Shown here: positions 1 through 7,538 of the stretch, piece after piece | How positions within the stretch are numbered: the first letter of the stretch is position 1 | How the letters are laid out: every line of letters begins with the position of its first letter | Source of the DNA: an uncultured Ruminococcus sp. | GTDB taxonomy: Bacteria; Bacillota; Clostridia; Lachnospirales; Lachnospiraceae | NCBI GenBank assembly: GCA_900541505.1 | Contig: UQKK01000011.1 | Coordinates: forward strand, 1-64,000 | Direction of reading: 5' to 3' | DNA length: 64,000 bases | Program-made: the position numbers and the translations under genes | Notes under the pieces: model-generated | The model's database searches: none | What the model was told of the DNA's origin: nothing | The model's input: the letters and a program-made list of their open reading frames with translations, nothing else

Positions 1-677
1 AAATTACATTCACCGCAAAACAGGTCGGTGAACGAGTGAAAGAACGCCGAACAGAATTAAACTTAACAATGCCCGAACTTGGTAAGCGTGTCGGGGTAAA
101 CAAATCTACTATTCAGAGATATGAAGCGGACGGAGTAGACCCGAAGCGTACAATGATTATCAATGGACTGGCAGAGGCACTCCTGACCACTCCCGAATGG
201 CTGACAGGACTTTCCGAAGATAAGGAATATGATAGCCGCACTTTATGTGCAAGGGATATGGAGGAACATATCAAAAAATATCTTGATACGGTTTCTTCTG
301 TGGTAAAGGGAGAACCGCACCAACAGCTGCTCACGACATTCCTCGGAAAGATGATTGACCTCTATACGGTTATGGCTTATCACTTTGCAGACGCAACGGC
401 TGAAGTTGACCGTGTAGCGGAGGACGAAGGCTTAAAGCAGTCCTTACGCCGCTATGCGGTTGAGTCAAGGGCAATTATGGAAAGAGTTTACCGTAAAGAA
501 ATGGAACTTCCTATCGAGGATATGAAGCAGTTTTTAGATGGAATTTTACATATCTACGATGAGGGACGCACCGCTGTAAAGATGGGCGACCTGTTCGGGA
601 TAGTGACAGCAGCTGAAGAAAGGGTTGCTGAAAAAGAAAAATTCCGTGGCTCTTTGACAAGTGAAAACGATGACTGA
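1..677 (+). CDS. Xre/CI-type repressor, 5' partial
   Basis: This is a DNA-binding regulator of the Cro/CI (HTH_3) class, probably the repressor of the integrative element whose integrase follows. The N-terminal helix-turn-helix is clear (ERRTELNLTMPELGKRVG, then NKSTIQRYE). A GTG codon at 36 could start it, but the same frame is open to base 1 and reads ITFTAKQVGERV directly into the helix-turn-helix. The true start is therefore probably outside the window and the gene is cut by the edge. The C-terminal part is helical and charged. I see no Ser/Lys LexA-type peptidase motif, so self-cleavage is not supported. It lies 87 nt before the integrase, a usual lysogeny-module order. Confidence 0.8.
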   Translation, partial: ITFTAKQVGERVKERRTELNLTMPELGKRVGVNKSTIQRYEADGVDPKRTMIINGLAEALLTTPEWLTGLSEDKEYDSRTLCARDMEEHIKKYLDTVSSVVKGEPHQQLLTTFLGKMIDLYTVMAYHFADATAEVDRVAEDEGLKQSLRRYAVESRAIMERVYRKEMELPIEDMKQFLDGILHIYDEGRTAVKMGDLFGIVTAAEERVAEKEKFRGSLTSENDD

Positions 678-764
678 CACTCATCGGCATAAGTAACCTT
701 ATTACTTTACGCACACCATATGTCACAGTCCCGATTGCCACGGATAGAAAGGGGAAATTTATCT

Positions 765-2063
765 ATGGCAAAAGGTTCTGTAAGAAAAAAAGGTAAAAAG
801 TGGTACGCACGCTTCTATATCGAAGATGAAAGCGGCAGAAAAGTACAGAAAGAGTTTGTGGGAACAGAAAGCAAGTCTGAAACAGAAGCCCTGCTCAGAA
901 AAGCAATCGCTGACTATGAGGAAAAGAAATTCGTTGCGAAGTCTGAAAACATCACGGTTGGTATGCTGCTCGATCTGTGGGTGGAGGAAGAACTGAAACC
1001 CGGCAATCTCAGCAATGGTACGGTAATGTCCTATCAAGGAACGGTCAACCGTATCAAACAGCACCCGATAGGAAACCGAAAGCTGAAAACCGTAACCGCC
1101 GACCATTTACAGGCGTATATAGACTTTCTCAGCTTTGGAGGCACAAATCCTGACGGTACAACTGCAAAGGCACTCAGCAAAGGGTATCTCCGATTGTTTT
1201 CGGCTGTTTTACAAGGGGCGTTCCGTTTTGCAGTATTCCCGAAAAGGCTGATAACCTTTAACCCGATGCAGTATGTGGTATGGCGAGGAAAGAAAGAAGA
1301 ATACGAGCTGTTCTCTTACGAGGATGGGGAAACAACTTCCACACCAACGCTCAGCTATGACCAGTATCAGAGGTTAGAGGACTTCCTGAAAAAGAAAAAC
1401 AATCCTGCACTTCTTCCTATACAGATAGCCTATTATACAGGCTTGCGTATTGGAGAGGTCTGTGGTCTGACTTGGCAGGACATCAACCTTGAAGAACAAT
1501 ATCTGACAGTACGCCGCAGTATGCGTTACAACGGGGCAAGGCACAAAACAGAAATAGGGGCAACAAAGCGTAAAAAAATCCGCACCGTTGACTTTTGCGA
1601 TACGCTTGCCGCAATCCTGAAAACTGCGAAAGCAGAACAGCATAAAAACCGTTTCCGATACGGGGAACTGTACAGTCTTAATTACTATTTGGAGGTCAAA
1701 GAAAAAGACCGCACCTATTATGAGGTTTACAGTCTGCCGAGGGCGGAGGAAGTCCCAGAGGGGTACAAGGAATTATCCTTTGTCTGCCTTAGACCTGACG
1801 GGGCATTTGAAGCACCGAGTACGGTGGGGATTATGTGCAGGACAGCGAGAAAAAAGTTGGAGGGATTGGAGGATTTCCACTTCCATATGCTCAGACACAC
1901 CTATACAAGCAATCTGCTTTCAAACGGTGCAGCACCTAAAGATGTGCAGGAACTACTCGGACACACTGATGTTAGTACCACAATGAACATTTACGCTCAC
2001 GCTACAAGGGAAGCGAAGCGTACTTCCGCAAGACTACTGGATAAGGTAATCGGCGGAGCATAA
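765..2063 (+). CDS. int: Tyrosine recombinase / integrase
   Basis: This 432-aa site-specific recombinase would integrate and excise a mobile element. It has a basic N-terminal arm-binding region (MAKGSVRKKGKKWYARF), a SAM-like core-binding domain (about residues 60-160) and a C-terminal catalytic domain. The catalytic set is complete: R228 (TGLRIGEV), H374-x-x-R377 (HMLR), H400 (LLGHTD) and Y410 (MNIYAH). I chose ATG 765 over the in-frame ATG 720 because AAAGGGG sits about 9 nt upstream. The length and architecture match Tn916/phage-type integrases. It is likely the last gene of an ICE or prophage lying mostly left of the window, with the attachment site in the bases just after it. Confidence 0.93.
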   Translation: MAKGSVRKKGKKWYARFYIEDESGRKVQKEFVGTESKSETEALLRKAIADYEEKKFVAKSENITVGMLLDLWVEEELKPGNLSNGTVMSYQGTVNRIKQHPIGNRKLKTVTADHLQAYIDFLSFGGTNPDGTTAKALSKGYLRLFSAVLQGAFRFAVFPKRLITFNPMQYVVWRGKKEEYELFSYEDGETTSTPTLSYDQYQRLEDFLKKKNNPALLPIQIAYYTGLRIGEVCGLTWQDINLEEQYLTVRRSMRYNGARHKTEIGATKRKKIRTVDFCDTLAAILKTAKAEQHKNRFRYGELYSLNYYLEVKEKDRTYYEVYSLPRAEEVPEGYKELSFVCLRPDGAFEAPSTVGIMCRTARKKLEGLEDFHFHMLRHTYTSNLLSNGAAPKDVQELLGHTDVSTTMNIYAHATREAKRTSARLLDKVIGGA

Positions 2064-2067
2064 AAAA

Positions 2068-2107
2068 TTTCCCTTGTTTCGGCTCATAAGGGCAAAAACA
2101 AGGGAAA
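2068..2107. terminator. 12-bp perfect hairpin after integrase
   Basis: TTTCCCTTGTTT (2068-2079) and AAACAAGGGAAA (2096-2107) are perfect inverted arms around a 16-nt loop, five bases after the integrase stop. A T-run follows the stem only on the minus strand, so termination is best supported for leftward transcripts. It could also be a recombinase or attachment-site feature. Confidence 0.55.
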
Positions 2108-2176
2108 ATACATAAGGTTTGAATATTTAATAGGCGATATGCCTTGAAAACACAGGGTTTACAGAGGATTGAATAG

Positions 2177-2422
2177 ATAAATTGGAATTTTGAGAGGTGT
2201 CATGTATGGATTTGTTGTTTTTCCGTTAAAGCCCAGTATCATAGACAAGGTATTGGTAGAAAACTTTGGGAATATCTTCGTGAAAACAGTCAAAGTAAAG
2301 CCATTACAGTTAATTCTTCTCCGTATGCAGTTCCTGTCTATCATAAGTTAGGCTTTGTGGACTTGGACATTGAACAAGTATCAGATGGTATGAGATACAC
2401 ACCTATGAAATATGAGCGTTAA
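2177..2422 (+). pseudogene. GNAT acetyltransferase C-terminal remnant
   Basis: A plus-strand frame open from 2177 to the TAA at 2420-2422 encodes the C-terminal half of a GNAT N-acetyltransferase. The acetyl-CoA-binding motif A is visible (YHRQGIGRKLWEYL, matching the Q/RxxGxG/A loop), and a typical terminal strand follows (VPVYHKLGFVDL). The N-terminal half is missing and no start codon with a ribosome site is present. The fragment abuts the integrase end, so the element may have integrated into this gene (inference). The 14-bp inverted repeats at 2177-2190 and 2421-2434 bound the same piece. Confidence 0.6.
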
Positions 2423-2434
2423 ATTCCAATTTAT
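2177..2434. repeat. 14-bp inverted repeat pair flanking GNAT relic
   Basis: ATAAATTGGAATTT (2177-2190) recurs in perfect inverted orientation as AAATTCCAATTTAT (2421-2434). The outer flanks differ and I see no clear target duplication. The right copy overlaps the stop codon of the GNAT fragment. Confidence 0.75.
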
Positions 2435-2633
2435 AGAACTGAGAAAATTGAAGTTTGCACAAACACTACAGTTCTCCGATTTCCATACTTATGTTCAGTA
2501 CTTTATGGCAACGTGAGTTGATTTTATGAATGTTAAGGGCAGTTGACAAATTGCCAATGAAGGTTGGTTGATAAAAAATATCGTATCTGTAATATTTGTC
2601 TTGTGACCACAAATAATCGAAAGGAGCAGTATT

Positions 2634-3005
2634 ATGAACTTTAACGAAAAGTTAATTAATTTGAGAAAGTCAAAGGGGATGTCACAAGAAGAGTTGGGTG
2701 TAGAGCTGAAAGTTTCACGACAAACTATTTCAAAATGGGAATCGTGTCAATCTTACCCGGACTTTCAGCGTCTTGTACTTTTAAGTGATTACTTCGGGTT
2801 AACACTGGACGAATTGGTAAAAGATATTGATGTTCAGGAAATAAGAGAAAAAAATATGAACAATGAAAAAATCAATTCTATCTACAATGATATGAACACA
2901 GCTAAAAGTTTCGTTAAATGGTATTTGATAATTGCAGGAGCAGCGGCAGGGATTGTACTTATGTTACTTGTTTATTTTATTGTTAATGCAATATTTGTCT
3001 GGTAA
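2634..3005 (+). CDS. Xre-family regulator with one membrane segment
   Basis: This 123-aa protein combines an N-terminal HTH_3 domain (residues about 5-60; MSQEELGVELKVSRQTISKWE) with a C-terminal hydrophobic helix (about residues 97-121, WYLIIAGAAAGIVLMLLVYF), so it is probably a membrane-tethered transcription regulator. AAAGGAG lies 7-8 nt before the ATG. The upstream stretch 2423-2633 holds no gene. It contains a TTGACA at 2543 without a well-placed -10. No partner gene overlaps it, and the downstream neighbour is on the opposite strand. The target is unknown. Confidence 0.82.
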   Translation: MNFNEKLINLRKSKGMSQEELGVELKVSRQTISKWESCQSYPDFQRLVLLSDYFGLTLDELVKDIDVQEIREKNMNNEKINSIYNDMNTAKSFVKWYLIIAGAAAGIVLMLLVYFIVNAIFVW

Positions 3006-3133
3006 AAACAGTATTATCAAATTCTCTCACACGCTTCGCAATATTGTGAGAATAGTTGAGGCTCAAAGTAGTGACATTATTCAAAAATGGTATTCAGTCC
3101 GTATATGCTCTTTTAAAGAGAGGGCACCATAAG

Positions 3134-3493
3134 TTAAAAAACCACAGCATATCCGATATGAATTGCTGTGAGAATGCAGACAATTACAGCCAGCATTTTA
3201 TGAATCCGTTTCCAGGCTTGGAAGTTTCGCCTCTTTTGGAATATGCTCAACAGAATTAAAGCCAGAAGGACAGTCCAGACAAGCTTACCGGTGACCATGC
3301 CGGGAGCATTCCCTGCCAGTATCCCATGAAGCAGAGCGAATATAAGCAGAAGGATTCCGTAAAGGTTATGTGCTCCTGTAATTCGTTTCAGGAGAGGAGA
3401 GCGTTGTATCAGATTTTTCTTACTGATAGAGGCGCTCATGCAGAGAAGCAGGAAAAGGACAGAGAGGAAAGCAAATATTTTTTCAAGTAACAT
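3134..3493 (-). CDS. Small four-helix membrane protein with paired histidines
   Basis: This 119-aa integral membrane protein has about four hydrophobic segments. Histidines recur at helix positions (GAHNLYG, LLHGIL, RIHKML, AIHIGY), a spacing reminiscent of haem-ligating membrane cytochromes or ferric-reductase-like proteins; that link is inference. The start is the ATG at 3493, preceded by GGAGG five nt away, not the longer frame from 3511. It stands alone on the minus strand. The function is not established. Confidence 0.68.
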   Translation of the reverse strand: MLLEKIFAFLSVLFLLLCMSASISKKNLIQRSPLLKRITGAHNLYGILLLIFALLHGILAGNAPGMVTGKLVWTVLLALILLSIFQKRRNFQAWKRIHKMLAVIVCILTAIHIGYAVVF

Positions 3494-3925
3494 AAAAACC
3501 TCCGTTTGCAATAAGTTTGTTAAGACTAACTTTGATGATTATAAACGAAGATTTTTTTGCTTGTCAAGCAGAAAATGTGGATTATAAATATTCTGTGCAG
3601 TAAAATATGGCTGTACACCTCATAAAATCTAAGGTATAATAGTTTCCACTTGGCGAGGTTATTGCGAGCCTTAGTGGAACTAATAGCTGACCACTTAGCG
3701 AGTGCAAGCTGAAGGCGTAGCATGAGGTTAGTGGACATGGTATAATGTCGGCAGACATTATACCCGCGCCGATTTGCGTTCGACCGAAGGGAGAACTACC
3801 ACGGCAAATCGTGTGCATCCTGCGGAGCATAGTATGTCCGAAGGACATGGTATAATGAAAAACAAATTTTACTTGTTATCTGTTGCATAGCAAAAGTGAT
3901 TGTCTGAAAACAGGGAGAGGAGAAT
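3494..3925. other. Intergenic region, 432 nt, no gene
   Basis: This long gap holds no credible open reading frame. Its left third is AT-rich promoter-like DNA for the minus-strand membrane gene. The rest is the palindromic repeat block at 3631-3860. The plus-strand gene at 3926 begins after a usual GGGAGAGGAG ribosome site. Confidence 0.6.
3631..3860. repeat. Palindromic intergenic repeat block with TATAAT units
   Basis: The block contains three GGTATAAT boxes (3633-3640, 3739-3746, 3849-3856). Between them are inverted repeats: GGTATAATGTC/GACATTATACC around GGCA (3739-3764), GATTTGC/GCAAATC (3771-3777 with 3804-3810), and ATGTCC-GAA-GGACAT (3834-3848). A CCACTT...AGTGG unit recurs between about 3645 and 3735. 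The last two boxes read TGGTATAAT, an extended -10. It looks like a mosaic of dispersed palindromic units. Confidence 0.65.
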
Positions 3926-4804
3926 ATGAAGCGGACGCTAAAAATCGTTTTTATCATTTTAGGAACACTCATTGCGCTGATTCTTATGGCTGCTCTTTTT
4001 TTTATCTATAAACTAAATTACGAGGTGAAGACAGTGGACCGAAGCAAGTCACCGGATGAAAAATACGAATTGCTGCTGCAGTCCATTGGAACTCCTGTGC
4101 TTTTTGGTCCTGCGGACGGAAAGATTGTTTTAAAGAATGAGCGGGAGAAAATCGCAGAGTATGATTTTACCCTTTCCAATGACGGTGTGCCTGTAAAGAA
4201 GGAGATATGGCAGGTTTCCTGGATGGATTGGGGCGTGCAGGTGGTGCTTTCGGGAAGCGAGCAGGAAGAGGAACGTATTGAAATCATGTATGATGGAACG
4301 GTATTTGCGGGGGATTCTGACAGAGTAAGTGGGGATACAAAGCAGCAGACTGCCGACAAAAGCGGGAACGCAGGTCAGCAGGCAGAGGAGGAAAGCAGGG
4401 GCTCGGAACAACCGGCTATCGAGGAGAATGGGAATACAGAAGAACAATTAAAGCAGATGGAGATAATGAACGGATATCAGGCGATTTATGAGGAATATTT
4501 CCAGCGATTCGGATATGGGTTTACGAAAGAATACGATGCGACAGGAACTCTAAGAGCTGTTTTGCGCGAGGACAGTGAAGCAGTGGAATATCTGATATAT
4601 GACAGGGAAAGCCAAAATGGAAAGTGCGGTCTGTATGTGTATTATCTTGTATCGAAGGAGGCAGATGGTTCCTGGTATCCGATGGATGCTGAAATGCGTA
4701 ATACGTATGCTTATGTATACGAGAGTGGTCAGGTAGTCAGCAGCGGCAAGACAGATTGGAGCGATGCAGGGTCAGAGGAATATCAAGACGTAACAGGTGA
4801 ATAA
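3926..4804 (+). CDS. Membrane-anchored hypothetical protein
   Basis: This 292-aa protein has a single N-terminal membrane anchor (residues about 7-29, IVFIILGTLIALILMAALFF) and an extracellular region. The region from about 38 to 130 looks beta-rich and ends in a strand pattern (WMDWGVQVVLSG). A low-complexity linker rich in Q, E, G and K follows (about 140-185), then a second globular part (about 190-285). There is no Cys lipobox. The sequence resembles DUF5412-like small membrane-anchored proteins only loosely, so I assign no function. GGAGAGGAG precedes the ATG. The gene is monocistronic by position. Confidence 0.7.
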   Translation: MKRTLKIVFIILGTLIALILMAALFFIYKLNYEVKTVDRSKSPDEKYELLLQSIGTPVLFGPADGKIVLKNEREKIAEYDFTLSNDGVPVKKEIWQVSWMDWGVQVVLSGSEQEEERIEIMYDGTVFAGDSDRVSGDTKQQTADKSGNAGQQAEEESRGSEQPAIEENGNTEEQLKQMEIMNGYQAIYEEYFQRFGYGFTKEYDATGTLRAVLREDSEAVEYLIYDRESQNGKCGLYVYYLVSKEADGSWYPMDAEMRNTYAYVYESGQVVSSGKTDWSDAGSEEYQDVTGE

Positions 4805-4870
4805 GAAACCGCATGTCAGGACAAATATCGCCGCTGTTTCCAAGCAGTTTTAATCTAAAAGGAGTATTTC

Positions 4871-4972
4871 ATGGGAAAAACTATAAAGAGATATCCGGAA
4901 CAATATGCACAGCTTCCGGGCAGATTTTGCTCATTCATACTTCTTCCCGACAGCATAAGTTGTTATCAATAA
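4871..4972 (+). CDS. 33-residue ORF with strong ribosome site
   Basis: ATG at 4871 lies 7 nt after AAAGGAG and opens a 33-codon frame (MGKTIKRYPEQYAQLPG...). The reading frame runs head-on into the 3' end of the minus-strand regulator, overlapping it by 42 nt. The good ribosome site with an abrupt end suggests either a real small protein or the 5' stub of a gene lost by deletion. I recognise no family. Confidence 0.35.
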   Translation: MGKTIKRYPEQYAQLPGRFCSFILLPDSISCYQ

Positions 4973-5689
4973 TACAACGAGCATGACAGATATCGACACA
5001 GTCTTTACGATATCCCACAGCGCCGCGCCTCCGGCTGAAATGCTGATGAAGCACAACAGTGGTAAGAGAACAGAGCAGGTCAGTGTAAAAATTCTGAATA
5101 CTGTTAATATATGGCTCCAGTTCCCGTTATGAAAGGACAGACCGACCATGTGTATCCTGAAAATCCCCTGTGAAACAAAATTAATTTTGTCTTTGTCATA
5201 ATAAGAGGGCAATGCGTCCTTTGCGAAAATACAAAGCCAGCCTGCAAACAGCAGCATCATGGCAGAGATGAGCAGGCTGTCACCCATCTGTTTCACGGAA
5301 ATGTGGGAGAGGGTCATGAAAATGATTTCCGCAGCCACGATGCATAGGGCGAGTAGATACGCAATCTTCCAGTTCTTTTTGCGCCGGCGGATAGAATCCC
5401 AGACTGCTGCATCCAATGAGCTGTCAGCAGGGCTTTGTATACCGTCAGCGTCAGTTTGGGTTTCATCTTTAAGCTTTTCTCCTCTTAAAAGCTCTGACAC
5501 AGTGACTCCGAGTACATCGGCGATGGGAATCAACAGAGTGATGTTTGGCAGACTGTTTCCCCGTTCCCATTTACTGACCGTCTTGTCTGACACAAATAAT
5601 TTCTCGGCAAGTTCTTTTTGCGTCATTGCTTTTTCTTTTCTTATCTCAGTTAGAAACTTCCCGAATTTTTCGTTATCGATGGAATACAT
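4931..5689 (-). CDS. Xre-family regulator with membrane domain
   Basis: This 252-aa protein has an N-terminal HTH_3 domain (residues 8-65; MTQKELAEKLFVSDKTVSKWERG). A linker is followed by a membrane part with four to five hydrophobic helices (from about residue 108: IAYLLALCIVAAEIIFM, then ISAMMLLFAGWLCIF, and two near the C terminus). This layout is common in Firmicutes regulators that sense envelope stress. The promoter region to its right has a CTACT-GTT-AGTAG palindrome (5741-5753) that could be an autoregulatory operator (inference). The 3' end overlaps the small ORF on the other strand. Confidence 0.83.
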   Translation of the reverse strand: MYSIDNEKFGKFLTEIRKEKAMTQKELAEKLFVSDKTVSKWERGNSLPNITLLIPIADVLGVTVSELLRGEKLKDETQTDADGIQSPADSSLDAAVWDSIRRRKKNWKIAYLLALCIVAAEIIFMTLSHISVKQMGDSLLISAMMLLFAGWLCIFAKDALPSYYDKDKINFVSQGIFRIHMVGLSFHNGNWSHILTVFRIFTLTCSVLLPLLCFISISAGGAALWDIVKTVSISVMLVVLLITTYAVGKKYE

Positions 5690-5827
5690 ACGGCGATACC
5701 TCCCAAAATGATTGTAATCTCTGGATGGAAAAATGGCAATCTACTGTTAGTAGAGTTTACAAAGTCAGCCGAAATTTCAGTAAAATCACGGAGTCGTATC
5801 TTGCAAAATTCGCAGGCGTAGAGTTTA

Positions 5828-5856
5828 TTGACAATTCCTAGAGGGAAATATAAAAT
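5828..5856 (+). promoter_or_regulatory. Near-consensus sigma-A promoter for CAT-like gene
   Basis: TTGACA (5828-5833), an exact 17-nt spacer and TAAAAT (5851-5856) lie about 40 nt before the ATG at 5897. It is one of the best matches in the window and predicts strong constitutive transcription. Confidence 0.8.
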
Positions 5857-5896
5857 TTAGCTATCAGGCAGTGCAGCTAGAAGGAGAGAAAAGGGT

Positions 5897-6532
5897 ATGC
5901 CAAATCAGTATCAAATCATCGATGAAAATGTATGGGAGCGGACAATACATTGCAATGTGTTTAGAAATAGCGTTGAGCCAGCATTTTGTGTGACATTTGA
6001 GGCAGACATCACAGAGTTTAAAAGTACAGTAAAAGAGAAAGGTCTTTCTTTTACCATTGCAATGGTATATGCAATATGTAAGTGCGCAAATGAAATTGAA
6101 GCATTTCGATATCGCTTTTTGGATGGAAAGATTGTACTGTTTGACAAGATAGATACGGCATTTACTTATCTGAATCCAGAGACGAAGCTATTCAAAGTAG
6201 TTACCGTACCGTTTATCGATGACATCAATGAATATTGTAAACTTGCTTTAATGACAGCAAAAACACAGAAAGAGTATTTTACCGGACCACTGGGAAATGA
6301 CGTTTTTCAATGTTCTGCCATGCCATGGGTTGCATATACCCATATCTCGCACACCAATTCCGGCAAAAAAGACAATGCCACGCCGCTGTTTGACTGGGGA
6401 AAATATTATGAGAAAGACGACAAGATAAGGATTCCTGTTTCTGTACAGGCGCACCATTCCTTTGTAGATGGTCTACATATTGGGCAGTTTGCAGAAAAAT
6501 TACAGGTATTCTTCGATAGCTGTCAGGCATAA
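5897..6532 (+). CDS. Chloramphenicol acetyltransferase-family protein
   Basis: This 211-aa CatA-fold acyltransferase would transfer acetyl from acetyl-CoA to a hydroxyl acceptor. The catalytic histidine motif HHSFVDG near the C terminus matches the family HHxxxDG signature. The early W-x-R start region (NVWERTIHCNVF) and the length (family about 210-220 aa) also fit. GAAGGAGAG precedes the ATG. A strong promoter at 5828 drives it. Similar CAT-like enzymes in gut Firmicutes are often not resistance determinants, so whether chloramphenicol is the substrate cannot be told. The Met-Pro-Trp and Tyr-Thr residues around 145-150 fit the substrate pocket region. Confidence 0.85.
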   Translation: MPNQYQIIDENVWERTIHCNVFRNSVEPAFCVTFEADITEFKSTVKEKGLSFTIAMVYAICKCANEIEAFRYRFLDGKIVLFDKIDTAFTYLNPETKLFKVVTVPFIDDINEYCKLALMTAKTQKEYFTGPLGNDVFQCSAMPWVAYTHISHTNSGKKDNATPLFDWGKYYEKDDKIRIPVSVQAHHSFVDGLHIGQFAEKLQVFFDSCQA

Positions 6533-6606
6533 ATGTTATAGATTGATGTTTAGAGATTTGCAAAGTGCAGTAAAAAACTGGCACAGTCAACAAAAGGAGA
6601 CCGCTT

Positions 6607-7479
6607 ATGAAAATAAATGCATTCTGCCTTTCCTGCCTTGTCGGTATGCAGGAATCTCAGATACGCCAATTTACCGATGAAGAAAAGAAAGTGGAGTTTA
6701 TGAGAGAAATTCTCGGCTATCTTTCTGATTGTGATGAATCACTGTCCGCACCGGCGCTTGTCAGACCGCTCTCTCTGATTTATGAGAAATACTGGGGGAA
6801 GGCGGACAGTCTGGAGGAGATAAAAAGAGAATTTAATGATTTCCTGCTTGGCATGGAGGAGAGCCTGGACAAAGAGATTCGGGCACACAGAGACCCTTTG
6901 GCGGCTGCCCTGTGTTATGCTCGTGCCGGAAATTATATCGACTATGCTTCTGTGCGTGACTTATCCAAAGAGAAGCTTGTGCACCTTTTAGAAAAGGAGA
7001 CAGACAGTCTGGATAAAGAAGAATATAGTTTGTTTTGTGAGGAGATAGCCGGGGCAGAGCGGCTTGTCTATCTGACCGACAACTGTGGAGAAATTGTGCT
7101 GGATAAGCTGGTTATCCGGCTTTTGCAGGAGATGTATCCCAAACTGCACATTCAAGTCATTGTCAGAGGCGCTCCGGTGGTAAATGATGCCGATATGGAT
7201 ACTGCCCGGTACATAGGACTCACAGATGTGGCTTCTGTCATGGATAACGGCAGCGCCATCGCCGGAACTGACCTGGCGGATATTTCTCCGGAAGCGCTTC
7301 GGGAAATCCAGGCAGCTGATATCATTATCTCCAAAGGACAGGGCAATTTTGAGACACTGCACGGATGCGGTCTGAATATCTACTATCTGTTTCTGTGTAA
7401 ATGCGACTGGTTCGTACAGAAATTTCATGCCCGGCGGCTGCAGGGTATGTTTGTGAACGAACGTCGTATAGAATCATAA
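6607..7479 (+). CDS. DUF89 / ARMT1-like metal-dependent phosphatase
   Basis: This 290-aa protein of the DUF89 family is a metal-dependent damage-control phosphatase class. The diagnostic motifs are present: TDNCGEIVLDK (metal-binding Asp), RGAPVVNDAD (second Asp) and ISKGQGNFE near the C terminus. The N-terminal CLSCLV pair is typical of prokaryotic members (AF1104-like). An AAAGGAG ribosome site lies 6-7 nt before ATG 6607. It sits 60 nt upstream of the Rieske oxidoreductase on the same strand, so the two may be cotranscribed. The natural substrate is unknown. Confidence 0.85.
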   Translation: MKINAFCLSCLVGMQESQIRQFTDEEKKVEFMREILGYLSDCDESLSAPALVRPLSLIYEKYWGKADSLEEIKREFNDFLLGMEESLDKEIRAHRDPLAAALCYARAGNYIDYASVRDLSKEKLVHLLEKETDSLDKEEYSLFCEEIAGAERLVYLTDNCGEIVLDKLVIRLLQEMYPKLHIQVIVRGAPVVNDADMDTARYIGLTDVASVMDNGSAIAGTDLADISPEALREIQAADIIISKGQGNFETLHGCGLNIYYLFLCKCDWFVQKFHARRLQGMFVNERRIES

Positions 7480-7538
7480 AAGCCTGCATAGAATGTCTCT
7501 TTCTGGAAATCTTATGTAAGAAAAAGAAGGAGACGTCT

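Noticed and set aside
720..764. Earlier ATG for the integrase
   Set aside because: It adds 15 residues not typical of the family and lacks a ribosome site, while ATG 765 has AAAGGGG and the usual basic start.
2159..2344. Minus-strand 61-codon frame in the GNAT region
   Set aside because: The plus-strand frame carries a recognisable GNAT motif; the opposite frame does not resemble a protein and has no ribosome site.
2543..2573. Promoter for the small Xre regulator at 2634
   Set aside because: TTGACA is perfect but no -10 box lies at 16-18 nt; TTGATA at 19 nt is too weak to call.
5897..6532. Calling the CAT-like gene a chloramphenicol resistance gene
   Set aside because: The HHxxxDG motif fixes the fold and chemistry but not the drug; many chromosomal CAT-like proteins do not confer resistance.
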